A stretch of 64,000 nucleotides of DNA, taken from contig NZ_CANMFF010000014.1 in assembly GCF_947497005.1 (NCBI RefSeq), positions 1 to 64,000 on the forward strand. Direction: 5' to 3'. The stretch comes from an uncultured Ruegeria sp. (GTDB taxonomy: Bacteria > Pseudomonadota > Alphaproteobacteria > Rhodobacterales > Rhodobacteraceae). The position numbers were made by a program, and so were the translations under genes. This document shows, in pieces, positions 34,930-42,495 of the stretch (positions within the stretch are counted from its first letter, which is position 1; each line of letters opens with the position of its first letter). The notes below the pieces were generated by a model. It was not told where the DNA came from and searched no databases. It saw nothing but the letters and a program-made list of their open reading frames with translations.

Positions 34930-36345
34930 ATGAGTTTGAACCCTGCTGATGACCTTGTTGCCGCATTGATCCGTTCGAAATTGGGCGACCACGTACTGCG
35001 CCCCGTGGAAGAACGGTATCTGAATGAACCGCGCGGACGATTTGCAGGGCAGGCCGGTCTGTTGGCTTTGCCGCGCACCGCCGAAGAGGTGGCGACGCTG
35101 GTGCAGATGGCCTCTGACGCGCGGGTTCCGATCGTGCCTTATGGCGGCGGCACCGGTCTGGTCGGCGGGCAGGTGATGACGGATGGTCCGGCGCCTTTGC
35201 TGATCTCAATAGAACGGATGACGGCCATTCGATCTGTCTTCCCTATGGAGAATATCCTGATTGCCGAGGCGGGTGCCGTTCTTCAGGACGTTCAGGTCGC
35301 AGCCGAAGCGGCAGATCGGTTGTTCCCGCTGTCACTGGCGGCACAGGGGTCTTGCCGGATCGGAGGCAACCTGTCTACCAATGCTGGAGGCGTTAATGTT
35401 TTGCGCTATGGCAATGCCCGCGATCTGTGTCTGGGGCTCGAGGCGGTGCTGCCCAATGGCGAGATCTGGCACGGTCTCAGCCGGTTGCGAAAGGACAATA
35501 CGGGCTACGATCTGCGCAACCTGATGATCGGGGCCGAGGGCACGCTGGGGATCATCACCGCGGCATCGCTCAAACTGTTCCCCCGGCCTGCTGCTGTGGG
35601 TACCGCGATGCTTCAGGTCACCTCACCCGAGGCGGCCATCGATCTTCTGGCCATGGCGCGGGATCAGGTGGGTGAGACGGTCAGCACCTTTGAACTGATC
35701 CATCGGCAAGGGCTTGATTTCCTGTCCGAGGTTCTACCGGATGTCCGCCAACCGTTCAGCGCGCGTCCTGAGTGGTCCGTGTTGATTGAACTGGGGATGG
35801 CCAAGGGGCAATCACCTTCCGAAGCGCTGGAAGACATTTATACCCGCGCAGAAGCGATCAATCTGGTTCAGAACGGTGTAATTGCGCAAAGCGAGGCGCA
35901 GCGGGCCGCTCTTTGGGCGATACGTGAACGCATCCCAGAGGCCAATCGCCTGATCGGTTCGGTGTCGAGCCATGATATCTCGATCCCGATTTCAAGAATT
36001 CCCGAATTCATTTGCAAGGCAGGTGCGACGATTACAAGCCTCGGTCCGTTTCGGATTAATTGTTTCGGTCATCTGGGCGACGGCAATCTGCATTACAATG
36101 TGTTCCCACCCAAGGGGCAAAGCCGATCGGATTTTGACAGCCAGAAGGCTGCCGTAAAGCACCTGGTGCATGATCTGGTTGACGCCTTTGACGGATCAAT
36201 CAGTGCGGAACATGGCGTGGGCCGAATGAAAACCGACGATCTTGAACGCTATGGCGATCCGGTAAAGCTGGCGGCGATGCGGGCAATCAAGGCTGCCCTT
36301 GACCCTCTGGGCATCATGAATCCGGGGGCAGTCTTCAAGAGGTGA
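34930..36345 (+). CDS. FAD-binding 2-hydroxyacid dehydrogenase (GlcD/D-lactate dehydrogenase-like)
   Basis: A 471-residue flavoprotein of the vanillyl-alcohol-oxidase superfamily. The N-terminal FAD domain has IVPYGGGTGLVGGQ near residue 75 and GGNLSTNAGGVNVLRYGNARD near 150 (read in pieces). The C-terminal domain ends with CFGHLGDGNLHYN and EHGVGRMK, typical of D-2-hydroxyglutarate or D-lactate dehydrogenases. No GlcE or GlcF subunits are nearby, so it probably works alone, passing electrons to quinone or an electron-transfer flavoprotein. The exact substrate is uncertain. Confidence 0.85.
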   Translation: MSLNPADDLVAALIRSKLGDHVLRPVEERYLNEPRGRFAGQAGLLALPRTAEEVATLVQMASDARVPIVPYGGGTGLVGGQVMTDGPAPLLISIERMTAIRSVFPMENILIAEAGAVLQDVQVAAEAADRLFPLSLAAQGSCRIGGNLSTNAGGVNVLRYGNARDLCLGLEAVLPNGEIWHGLSRLRKDNTGYDLRNLMIGAEGTLGIITAASLKLFPRPAAVGTAMLQVTSPEAAIDLLAMARDQVGETVSTFELIHRQGLDFLSEVLPDVRQPFSARPEWSVLIELGMAKGQSPSEALEDIYTRAEAINLVQNGVIAQSEAQRAALWAIRERIPEANRLIGSVSSHDISIPISRIPEFICKAGATITSLGPFRINCFGHLGDGNLHYNVFPPKGQSRSDFDSQKAAVKHLVHDLVDAFDGSISAEHGVGRMKTDDLERYGDPVKLAAMRAIKAALDPLGIMNPGAVFKR

Positions 36346-36380
36346 ACACGGCCCAAGGGTGAGCCGTGCCCGATCCATGA

Positions 36381-36863
36381 TTACGACGCAGGAAGGATCA
36401 CCTTGTCGATCATGTGGATCACGCCGTTTTTGGTTTCAATGTCGGCCTTAACAACGTTGGCGTCATTCACCATCACACCGGAATCGAGGTCAATGGTGAT
36501 ATCACCGCCCTGCACGGTTGCAGCAGTCATATCATCGCTCAGATCACCCGACATCACCTTACCCGGCACCACATGGTAGGTCAGGATAGCAACAAGCTGA
36601 TCTTTGTTTTCAGGTTTCAGCAGGTTCTCGACAGTACCTTCAGGCAATGCGGCAAACGCATCGTCGGTGGGGGCAAATACTGTGAACGGGCCTTCGCCCT
36701 TCAGTGTGTCCACCAGTTCAGCGGCTTGAACTGCGGCGACAAGGGTTTCAAAGCTGCCTGCCGCGACAGCAGTGTCGACAATGTCTTTACCATGGCCATC
36801 TGCGACGGCTGTAGTGGTAAGGATGATCGAAGCAACACTGGCGGCGGCGAATTTGCGGAACAT
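36381..36863 (-). CDS. secreted fasciclin-domain protein
   Basis: A 160-residue protein with a signal peptide (1-22, ending at TTTAVA) and a single fasciclin (FAS1) domain. FTVFAPTDDAFAALP lies near residue 63, and the conserved ILTYHVVPG near 97. Such single-domain proteins are exported and linked to adhesion or surface association in marine bacteria. ATG 36863 is preferred because it directly starts the signal peptide. A weak hairpin without a T run (36347-36368) lies between it and the converging flavoprotein gene. Confidence 0.9.
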   Translation of the reverse strand: MFRKFAAASVASIILTTTAVADGHGKDIVDTAVAAGSFETLVAAVQAAELVDTLKGEGPFTVFAPTDDAFAALPEGTVENLLKPENKDQLVAILTYHVVPGKVMSGDLSDDMTAATVQGGDITIDLDSGVMVNDANVVKADIETKNGVIHMIDKVILPAS

Positions 36864-36965
36864 AGCGTAGTCTCCCAAGGTTGAAATGCTTAATGCAGCA
36901 TCACCCGGGGTACGCGTCATCCTCACAACAAGATCACTGGTTTTGAGCAGTGTTGTAGGTTGATC

Positions 36966-37004
36966 AAAACAAAAGCCGCGCTAAACCAGCACAGCTTTTG
37001 TTTT
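36966..37004 (-). terminator. very strong terminator after apt
   Basis: A 17-bp stem (AAAACAAAAGC and GCTTTTGTTTT outer arms with a GC-rich inner part) around a five-base loop lies 29 bases after the apt stop. The arms themselves supply T runs in both directions. It separates apt from the fasciclin gene on the same strand. Confidence 0.9.
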
Positions 37005-37033
37005 CCAATCACATCTTTGTGACGTTTCTTGGG

Positions 37034-37573
37034 TCAAAGACCTTCAAACTCGCACAGGATGTGCACGTCCATACCCATATCTTTCAGCACTTTGCGACCG
37101 CCAAGATCGGGCAGGTCGATGATGAATGCGCAGGAAACGATCTCACCCCCTAACCGCTCAATCAGTTTGATGCCGGCGGCAGCAGTGCCGCCCGTGGCCA
37201 ACAGGTCGTCCACAACTAAAATCTTCTCGCCCGGCTGAATGGCATCGTCGTGAAGCTCGACAATCGCTTCACCGTATTCCAGTTTGTAATCTTGGCTGAT
37301 CGTAGTGCCGGGCAACTTGCCCTTCTTGCGGATCGGTACGAACCCGACGCTCAGCTGGTGCGCAATAGCGCCGCCCAGAATGAACCCGCGCGCCTCAAGA
37401 CCAACGACCTTGTCGATCTGTTCTCCGGCATAGGGGTGCAACATCTGGTCGATGGCCATCCGAAACCCGCGAGGGTCGGCAAAAAGAGTGGTCACATCCC
37501 GAAACATGATCCCTTCATGCGGGAAATCGACGATGGTTCGGATGTAATCTTTGACAGTTTTGTTCCTGGACAT
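37034..37573 (-). CDS. apt: adenine phosphoribosyltransferase
   Basis: A 179-residue salvage enzyme joining adenine and PRPP to give AMP. The PRPP-binding loop ILVVDDLLATGGT (near residues 118-130) and the N-terminal DFPHEGIMFRDVT (adenine-binding region) are both present, and the length is normal. It is monocistronic, with its own strong terminator. MTA phosphorylase, encoded about 3.3 kb away, also supplies adenine, so the two act in one salvage route without being linked in an operon. Confidence 0.97.
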   Translation of the reverse strand: MSRNKTVKDYIRTIVDFPHEGIMFRDVTTLFADPRGFRMAIDQMLHPYAGEQIDKVVGLEARGFILGGAIAHQLSVGFVPIRKKGKLPGTTISQDYKLEYGEAIVELHDDAIQPGEKILVVDDLLATGGTAAAGIKLIERLGGEIVSCAFIIDLPDLGGRKVLKDMGMDVHILCEFEGL

Positions 37574-37892
37574 CAGCCAACCTTTATTGCGTCAAATACC
37601 AACACCGTGTTTGGCCCATGGGGGTTGACCATGCAAGGAACAATTCAATCGCGCGACCAGGAACGGCTTGAGATTACAGCCTTGGGCAGGCCGTAATACC
37701 GGTACAGCGTGGCTGGCAACCAAGACAGGTGCGGTTTGCGCCAATTGCGTTGATCTCGCAAAAGAAATGCCTGAGCAGCATGAAGGTTCATTGCCATATT
37801 CCTTTAATTGTTGTTAAGTGCCCGATAACGACAATCACTATGCTATGTATATACATTGCATCGTCATAAATTGCAAGATTTTGTTAGGAATA
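37574..37892. other. intergenic region between apt and the RHH gene
   Basis: 319 bases without a recognisable gene. The left half carries the apt promoter region (leftward). The right half becomes AT-rich from about 37800, and holds the palindrome at 37841-37860 and the ribosome binding site of the RHH gene. I see no conserved RNA element. Confidence 0.6.
37841..37860. promoter_or_regulatory. palindrome in front of the RHH gene, likely operator
   Basis: TGCTATGTATATACATTGCA is a 20-bp dyad: the inner 12 bp ATGTATATACAT are a perfect palindrome, and TGC/GCA flanks pair after one mismatch. It lies 33 bp before the start of a ribbon-helix-helix gene, in the usual position of an autoregulatory operator, and could overlap a -10 element. 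Confidence 0.6.
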
Positions 37893-38072
37893 ATGCGCGT
37901 GGCTAAGAAAGACGGCAAAGGATCAACCAAGAAAAACAGCCAGTTGGTCTTACGCCTGGACAAGGACGAACGTGACGCGTTTGTCGAGCTTTGCAAAGAA
38001 CTGGACACGTCAGCTGCGCGCGAAATCCGCAGATTTATTCGCGGCTTCATGAAAGAACATGCCGAGGATTAA
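37893..38072 (+). CDS. orphan ribbon-helix-helix DNA-binding protein
   Basis: A 59-residue basic protein. SQLVLRLD (about residues 16-23) looks like the DNA-contacting beta strand, followed by helix A (KDERDAFVELCKELD) and helix B (SAAREIRRFIRGFMKEH), the layout of the Arc/CopG family. ATG 37893 has AGGAA only two bases upstream; the in-frame GTG at 37899 has it eight bases upstream and may be the real start. No toxin gene follows: the next gene is a convergent LysE exporter. It is therefore an orphan regulator or a stand-alone DNA-binding protein. Confidence 0.7.
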   Translation: MRVAKKDGKGSTKKNSQLVLRLDKDERDAFVELCKELDTSAAREIRRFIRGFMKEHAED

Positions 38073-38079
38073 GGCAACC

Positions 38080-38709
38080 TCAGGCCGGACGGCGCAGCAC
38101 TGCCGTGGCCACGCCCATCCCGATCAGGGTCAATCCGCCAAAACGTGTCATTGCAGTGATAACACCGGTTCGGCCGATCAGACGTCGCAACTTGTCCGCC
38201 AGAAGGGCATAGGCAAGCGCGTTCAACCAGGCCAGTCCCACGAAGGTGACGATCAGGATGGCGAATTGCGGCCCCAGAGGTTCGGCGGGGCGCAGGAATT
38301 GCGGCACGAATGCAATGAAGAAGGCGATTGATTTCGGGTTCAGCGCCGTAACCGCAGCCGCGTGGCCAAACACGCTGCGTGCGGTGACATCACGCCCGGT
38401 GTCGACCGTGCTCAAACCACCAGACGGCGCGCTGCGCAACAGTTTGATCCCAAGCCAGACCAGATAGGCTGCGCCGACCCATTTGAGCACAGAAAACAAT
38501 GTGGCTGAGGCCAGAACAAGCGCGCCCAACCCCAGCAGTGACGCAGACATGGCCACAAGATCCCCCACCGCGACTCCGGTAGCAGAGGCAACGGCAACAC
38601 TTCGCCCTTTGGACAAGGCATAGCTGAGCACCAGCAACACGGTCGGACCGGGGATCAACAGCAAAGCAGTGGAGGCCGCGACAAAGGTCAGCCAAAGTTC
38701 AAGGGACAT
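38080..38709 (-). CDS. LysE family amino acid exporter
   Basis: A 209-residue inner-membrane exporter (RhtB/LysE type) with about six hydrophobic segments. The family signature is the N-terminal PGPTVLLVLSYALSKGRSVA (near residue 20). Substrates of this subgroup are amino acids such as homoserine, threonine or lysine; the sequence does not say which. I use ATG 38709 rather than the in-frame TTG at 38712. It converges on the RHH gene with a seven-base gap. Confidence 0.9.
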   Translation of the reverse strand: MSLELWLTFVAASTALLLIPGPTVLLVLSYALSKGRSVAVASATGVAVGDLVAMSASLLGLGALVLASATLFSVLKWVGAAYLVWLGIKLLRSAPSGGLSTVDTGRDVTARSVFGHAAAVTALNPKSIAFFIAFVPQFLRPAEPLGPQFAILIVTFVGLAWLNALAYALLADKLRRLIGRTGVITAMTRFGGLTLIGMGVATAVLRRPA

Positions 38710-38869
38710 CAATTTCAGACCATTGCATAGGTTTCGATTTCACCGCAGCAAAATCCGATGGCAGTGGATTGTCAATCGGATCTCCCAAGCTCCGGCTCTG
38801 ACCCCTGACTGACTCGCTTTTTGTTCACGTTTATGTTACATTATGCATGTTTTAAGAAGGAATTTAGCT

Positions 38870-39007
38870 ATGAAACACTTTGCTGCGGGGCTTTCGCTCC
38901 TTCTGTTTGTCGTTATTCCTACATATCTGCTGGCTCAGGGATGCCCAGAGGGTTACACGGATTGTGGAGGGAATTTGTGTTGTCCAACAGTGACGGAGCA
39001 ACCATGA
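38870..39007 (+). CDS. tiny secreted cysteine-rich peptide
   Basis: A 45-residue product. Residues 1-22 (MKHFAAGLSLLLFVVIPTYL and LA) form a clean signal peptide; the mature part of 23 residues begins QGCPEGYTDC and continues GGNLCCPTV, with four cysteines in a C-x6-C-x4-CC pattern that could make two disulphides. AAGAAGGA lies eight bases before the ATG, an excellent ribosome binding site. Its stop overlaps the start of the next gene (ATGA), implying coupled translation. I do not recognise a family. A secreted disulphide-stabilised peptide is inferred. Confidence 0.72.
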   Translation: MKHFAAGLSLLLFVVIPTYLLAQGCPEGYTDCGGNLCCPTVTEQP

Positions 39008-39690
39008 CCTTTCCAAATCTCTTCGATGTATTTCGTAAACGGGCGGGGTATCTGATTGGAATCGCTGCCGTTATCGCCGTGCTGGCCTTCTGCAGGCCCT
39101 TAGTTCTGGACGCAGATGAAGCAGATCTGCGTTATGATCGCAACAGTATTCCGGCCCATCGGCTGGACAGCCCCAAACCCGGGGACGCTTATGCCTTTAA
39201 TCACGGCACAGGTGATTTCTCACCTATCAAACTATGTGCATTGCATAAGGCTGACGAGTATCCCGTAACCCGCGTTCGGTTTGAGGGGATCAACGACTGG
39301 GGGCGGGGTTTGAATGGCGCGATCTCTGAAGTCGGTCAGTTTGTCGGTGAAAAGATTCTGGCCGGAATGCAAATGGACAAAGCCAGCGTTGTCTGGGAGT
39401 TCAACAAGACCTTCCGTGGGGACGAGCTTAGCACAACCCTTGAAACCGCGTGCCTGGACAAGGTTGTGGAACATGTCCGCAGACCGGACCAGTCCGTCTT
39501 CATCGTGGACATGGTGTATTTTGCACCGGATGACCCCAACCGACCGCAGATGGTTCAATTGTCGCGTTCCAGCATTATCCCCAAAGGATGTGATGCGGAC
39601 TGCATCAATCCCGTGCCACAGCATCAGGTTCTCAAGATCGGTTGGCTGACGCGCAAGAAAGCAGATTGGGATCTGGTTCGGATCGAATAA
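39004..39690 (+). CDS. membrane-anchored protein of unknown function coupled to the Cys-rich peptide
   Basis: A 228-residue protein not recognised. A basic start (MTFPNLFDVFRKRAG) is followed by one membrane helix (about 16-34), then a polar region likely to be periplasmic, containing KLCALHKADEYPVTRVRFEG near 77 and four later cysteines, two in the pair CDADC near 205. The start at 39004 overlaps the stop of the small peptide gene at ATGA; earlier in-frame codons would run across that gene. The tight coupling suggests the two proteins work together at the envelope. The function is unknown. Confidence 0.7.
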   Translation: MTFPNLFDVFRKRAGYLIGIAAVIAVLAFCRPLVLDADEADLRYDRNSIPAHRLDSPKPGDAYAFNHGTGDFSPIKLCALHKADEYPVTRVRFEGINDWGRGLNGAISEVGQFVGEKILAGMQMDKASVVWEFNKTFRGDELSTTLETACLDKVVEHVRRPDQSVFIVDMVYFAPDDPNRPQMVQLSRSSIIPKGCDADCINPVPQHQVLKIGWLTRKKADWDLVRIE

Positions 39691-39952
39691 TTCGGATCCC
39701 CAACCATGGCTTCGGGCGGTTCAAAGACGCCGCCCGGTTGCCGAAAAAACCTCGCCGCCAAACCGGGATCACGCTTTCTGATCGGTCGCACATGCTTGCT
39801 TTGCATAAAAACAGGTGTGATCCTCGGGCTGAATGGTTGGCGCGGGGCAGGTCAAACACGATCTGAAGCGAGAATTAAGCCTTCTCCATGTTCCTTGAAA
39901 CGCGCGAGTTCTCTACCAGTCTATGGTGCGAACGGATGCAAATGAGGGTGTG

Positions 39953-40815
39953 ATGGATCAGAGCCAGTACGTAAATTCCGAACAGATTTCAAAAGCCGGT
40001 TCTTCGATCCGTCGCTGGAAGACTGCGGGTATTGCCCTGATCGTTCTGGTCGGGATGGTTTACGCCGCTGCCGTCGGGTACATGTACCTGAACCAGCGCA
40101 CGCTGCTGTTCAAACCATCCGGGGTTTTGCCTGAACCCTCCGCAGTTGGATTGGCGGATGTAGATGTGTCCATGGTCTCCATGGCAGATGGAACAGAACT
40201 GACCGTCTGGTCTGCCTGCGCAGCTACCAAAGACGCGCCAACCGTATTGTTCTTTCACGGTCAAAGCGGAAACCTTGGGGACCGCGCGGACCGGCTCAAA
40301 GAGATACTGAACAGTGGTTACGGCCTGCTGGCTCCTAGCTACCGCGGGTATCCGGAAAGTAGCGGAACACCATCCGAAATGGCCTTGATCTCGGATGGGC
40401 TTGAGCTGTTTGATCAGCTGGACCGGGCGGGGGAAAGGATCGTTCTGCACGGTCAAAGCCTTGGCACTGCCGTCGCGGCAGCAGTTGCGGCTCAGCGACC
40501 CACGGCGGAACTGTTGGTGCTTGAGGCACCTTTCACGGCGACTGTGGATGTCGCAGCGGAACGGCACCCATGGTTGCCGGTTTCAGCCTTGATGAAAGAC
40601 CATTTCGCCACGCGCGACATTATCACCGAAATCGACGTGCCCACGCTGATCTTCCACGGCACGGATGACGAAACCGTTCCGATGCATCATGGCAAACCCT
40701 TGCTGAATTGGCCGAAGACACGGTTCAGCTCTATATAGTACCCGGCGGCACGCATGGTGATTTGTGGACGCATGGTCTGTGGCAAACCGTACAGGACAGC
40801 CTGCCACGTAACTGA
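39953..40815 (+). pseudogene. alpha/beta hydrolase (BEM46-like), frameshifted near the C-terminus
   Basis: The open frame from ATG 39953 encodes a membrane-anchored hydrolase (helix about 25-45) with oxyanion region FFHGQSGNLGDRA, nucleophile motif HGQSLGTA and acid region IFHGTDDETVP. It stops at 40736-40738 after an unrelated tail. The frame starting at 40696 (TLAELAEDTVQLYIVPGG, then THGDLWTHGL) restores a normal C-terminus to a stop at 40813-40815, including the expected catalytic histidine in GGTHGD. One base added near 40688-40696 would rejoin them. So the gene carries a -1 frameshift, or the assembly has an error there. Confidence 0.75.
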
Positions 40816-40829
40816 AGCCAACTCAGAAC

Positions 40830-41702
40830 TTAAAGAATCCGCCCGGCTACCGCGTCCAGTTTGGCCAGCAGCGCCGGGTCGCGTTTTTCGGGGGCAGTGA
40901 GAATGGCAAACTCCAGCGCCCGGTCGCACCCATGTGGGCAGGGCGCGCGCTCGGACCCCAACAGGGGGGGCAGGCCTTTAACCAGTGCCCGACCTTTGTC
41001 GGCATTGCCGGTCAGGGTGGCGATGATGGTCGAAACGTCCACCTCACCATGGTCCGGGTGCCAGCTGTCATAATCCGTGACCATCGCGATCGAGGCATAA
41101 CAGAGCTCGGCCTCGCGGGCGAGTTTGGCTTCGGGCATGTTGGTCATGCCGATCACATCGCAGCCCCATTGCTCGCGATACATCTTCGATTCAGCAAGGC
41201 TGGAAAATTGCGGCCCTTCCATCGCCAGATATGTTCCACCACGATGGATGGTGATACCTGCAGTCCTGCCTGCAGTCTCGCAAGCGTCCGACAGGCGCGG
41301 GCAAGTGGGATGGGCGACGCTGACATGGGCGACGCACCCGGTGCCGAAAAAGCTCTTGTCTCGTGCAAAAGTGCGGTCGATGAATTGATCGACAACCACG
41401 AAATCGCCGGGCGCCATATGCTCTCGGAACGACCCGCAGGCCGAAACCGAGATCACATCGGTCACCCCCAACCGCTTCAACGCGTCGATATTGGCGCGAT
41501 AGGGTACATCGGTCGGCGAATGCACATGACCGCGCCCATGACGCGGCAGAAAAGCCATTTCGACGCCGTCCAGCGATCCGGTCAGGATCTGGTCCGAGGG
41601 CGTCCCCCATGGGGTCTCAACTTCAACCCATTCCGCGTTTTCCAGCCCATCGATTTCATAGATGCCTGATCCGCCTATGACGGCTATCTTGGTTTGGGTC
41701 AC
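40830..41702 (-). CDS. mtnP: S-methyl-5'-thioadenosine phosphorylase
   Basis: A 290-residue PNP-family enzyme splitting methylthioadenosine with phosphate into adenine and methylthioribose-1-phosphate. The N-terminal IAVIGGSGIYEIDGL, the phosphate-binding RHGRGHVHSPTDVPYRAN (near 55) and the GTYLAMEGPQFSSLAE segment (near 155) are family hallmarks. The start is GTG. Other methionine-salvage (mtn) genes are absent nearby. The IalB-like gene upstream reads the same way, 66 bases away. Confidence 0.95.
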   Translation of the reverse strand: MTQTKIAVIGGSGIYEIDGLENAEWVEVETPWGTPSDQILTGSLDGVEMAFLPRHGRGHVHSPTDVPYRANIDALKRLGVTDVISVSACGSFREHMAPGDFVVVDQFIDRTFARDKSFFGTGCVAHVSVAHPTCPRLSDACETAGRTAGITIHRGGTYLAMEGPQFSSLAESKMYREQWGCDVIGMTNMPEAKLAREAELCYASIAMVTDYDSWHPDHGEVDVSTIIATLTGNADKGRALVKGLPPLLGSERAPCPHGCDRALEFAILTAPEKRDPALLAKLDAVAGRIL

Positions 41703-41768
41703 TGTCCTGCTCCGCCTGAAAAACTGATATTGAATTTGTGCGGGTTCAGCCGGGATTTGACAAGAGGT

Positions 41769-42329
41769 CTAATCCTGTACCGCCAACAGGTTGCGCTGTT
41801 GCGATTGCGCAGTGAAATCGGCCCACGCAGAACCAAACGTGTCCAGTGGCCAGGTCAGATCCTGCGATTGCCCGTGCCGGTCTCGGAACACAAAGCGATA
41901 CGCGTCTCCATTCAGCATGGCATCCAGCACTTCCTGGCCGCGATGGTCGTCGAAGGTGCAGCTCAACCCTGTCAGGCATCCCGGACGCCGTGTGCGCCAG
42001 ATGGTTTCGTCACCTTTGTCGATGCGAAACCCTGAAGGGCTGTAAAAGGTGCCGGGCTCTATCCCGAACTCAACTTTGAACCCTTCTGGTTCTGGCGTTA
42101 TGAATACGAACTGCGCCGCAAACTTTGGCCGAAGCGAAAACACCTCTGCCCGCCGGATGTAACACCGCTGCCGCAACGCGCCGTTTTCTTCGCGCTCGTC
42201 GCAGATCGAATTCCAGATCCCGAAAATCTCATGATGGGTGACACGCCAGTTTCCGGCCGTGTCATTGCCCTGCAAGTCCTGCCCAAAGGCGGGAAGGGCT
42301 GAGACGAGAAAGAGGATGATCCAACGCAT
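41769..42329 (-). CDS. secreted protein resembling invasion-associated locus B (IalB)
   Basis: A 186-residue protein with a signal peptide (1-16, ending at AFG) and four cysteines. NWRVTHHEIFGIWNSICDER (near 27) followed by RQRCYIRRAEVF resembles the W-x-V-x-C ... C-x-x start of IalB-family proteins, which are periplasmic and of uncertain function in non-pathogens. ATG 42329 begins the signal peptide; the frame stays open far upstream, but that part lies antisense to the sulP gene and is not coding. Confidence 0.65.
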   Translation of the reverse strand: MRWIILFLVSALPAFGQDLQGNDTAGNWRVTHHEIFGIWNSICDEREENGALRQRCYIRRAEVFSLRPKFAAQFVFITPEPEGFKVEFGIEPGTFYSPSGFRIDKGDETIWRTRRPGCLTGLSCTFDDHRGQEVLDAMLNGDAYRFVFRDRHGQSQDLTWPLDTFGSAWADFTAQSQQRNLLAVQD

Positions 42330-42495
42330 GGTCTCACAGTTGGGTGCCTGGCTTGGGTCCGGCAAATCACGTTGCCGCGAGGTTGAGGTATGTGAGGGGT
42401 GCATGGCTGCATCCCACCTAATGCAGTAGCTCAACACTGTCGTGCCCGCTACAACGGCCCCTTCGCGCGAACATAAAACCCCATAGGACTGATCA

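Noticed and set aside
39691..39952. Possible short genes in the 262-base gap before the hydrolase
   Set aside because: Short frames exist on both strands, but none has a ribosome binding site, good composition or a recognisable product.
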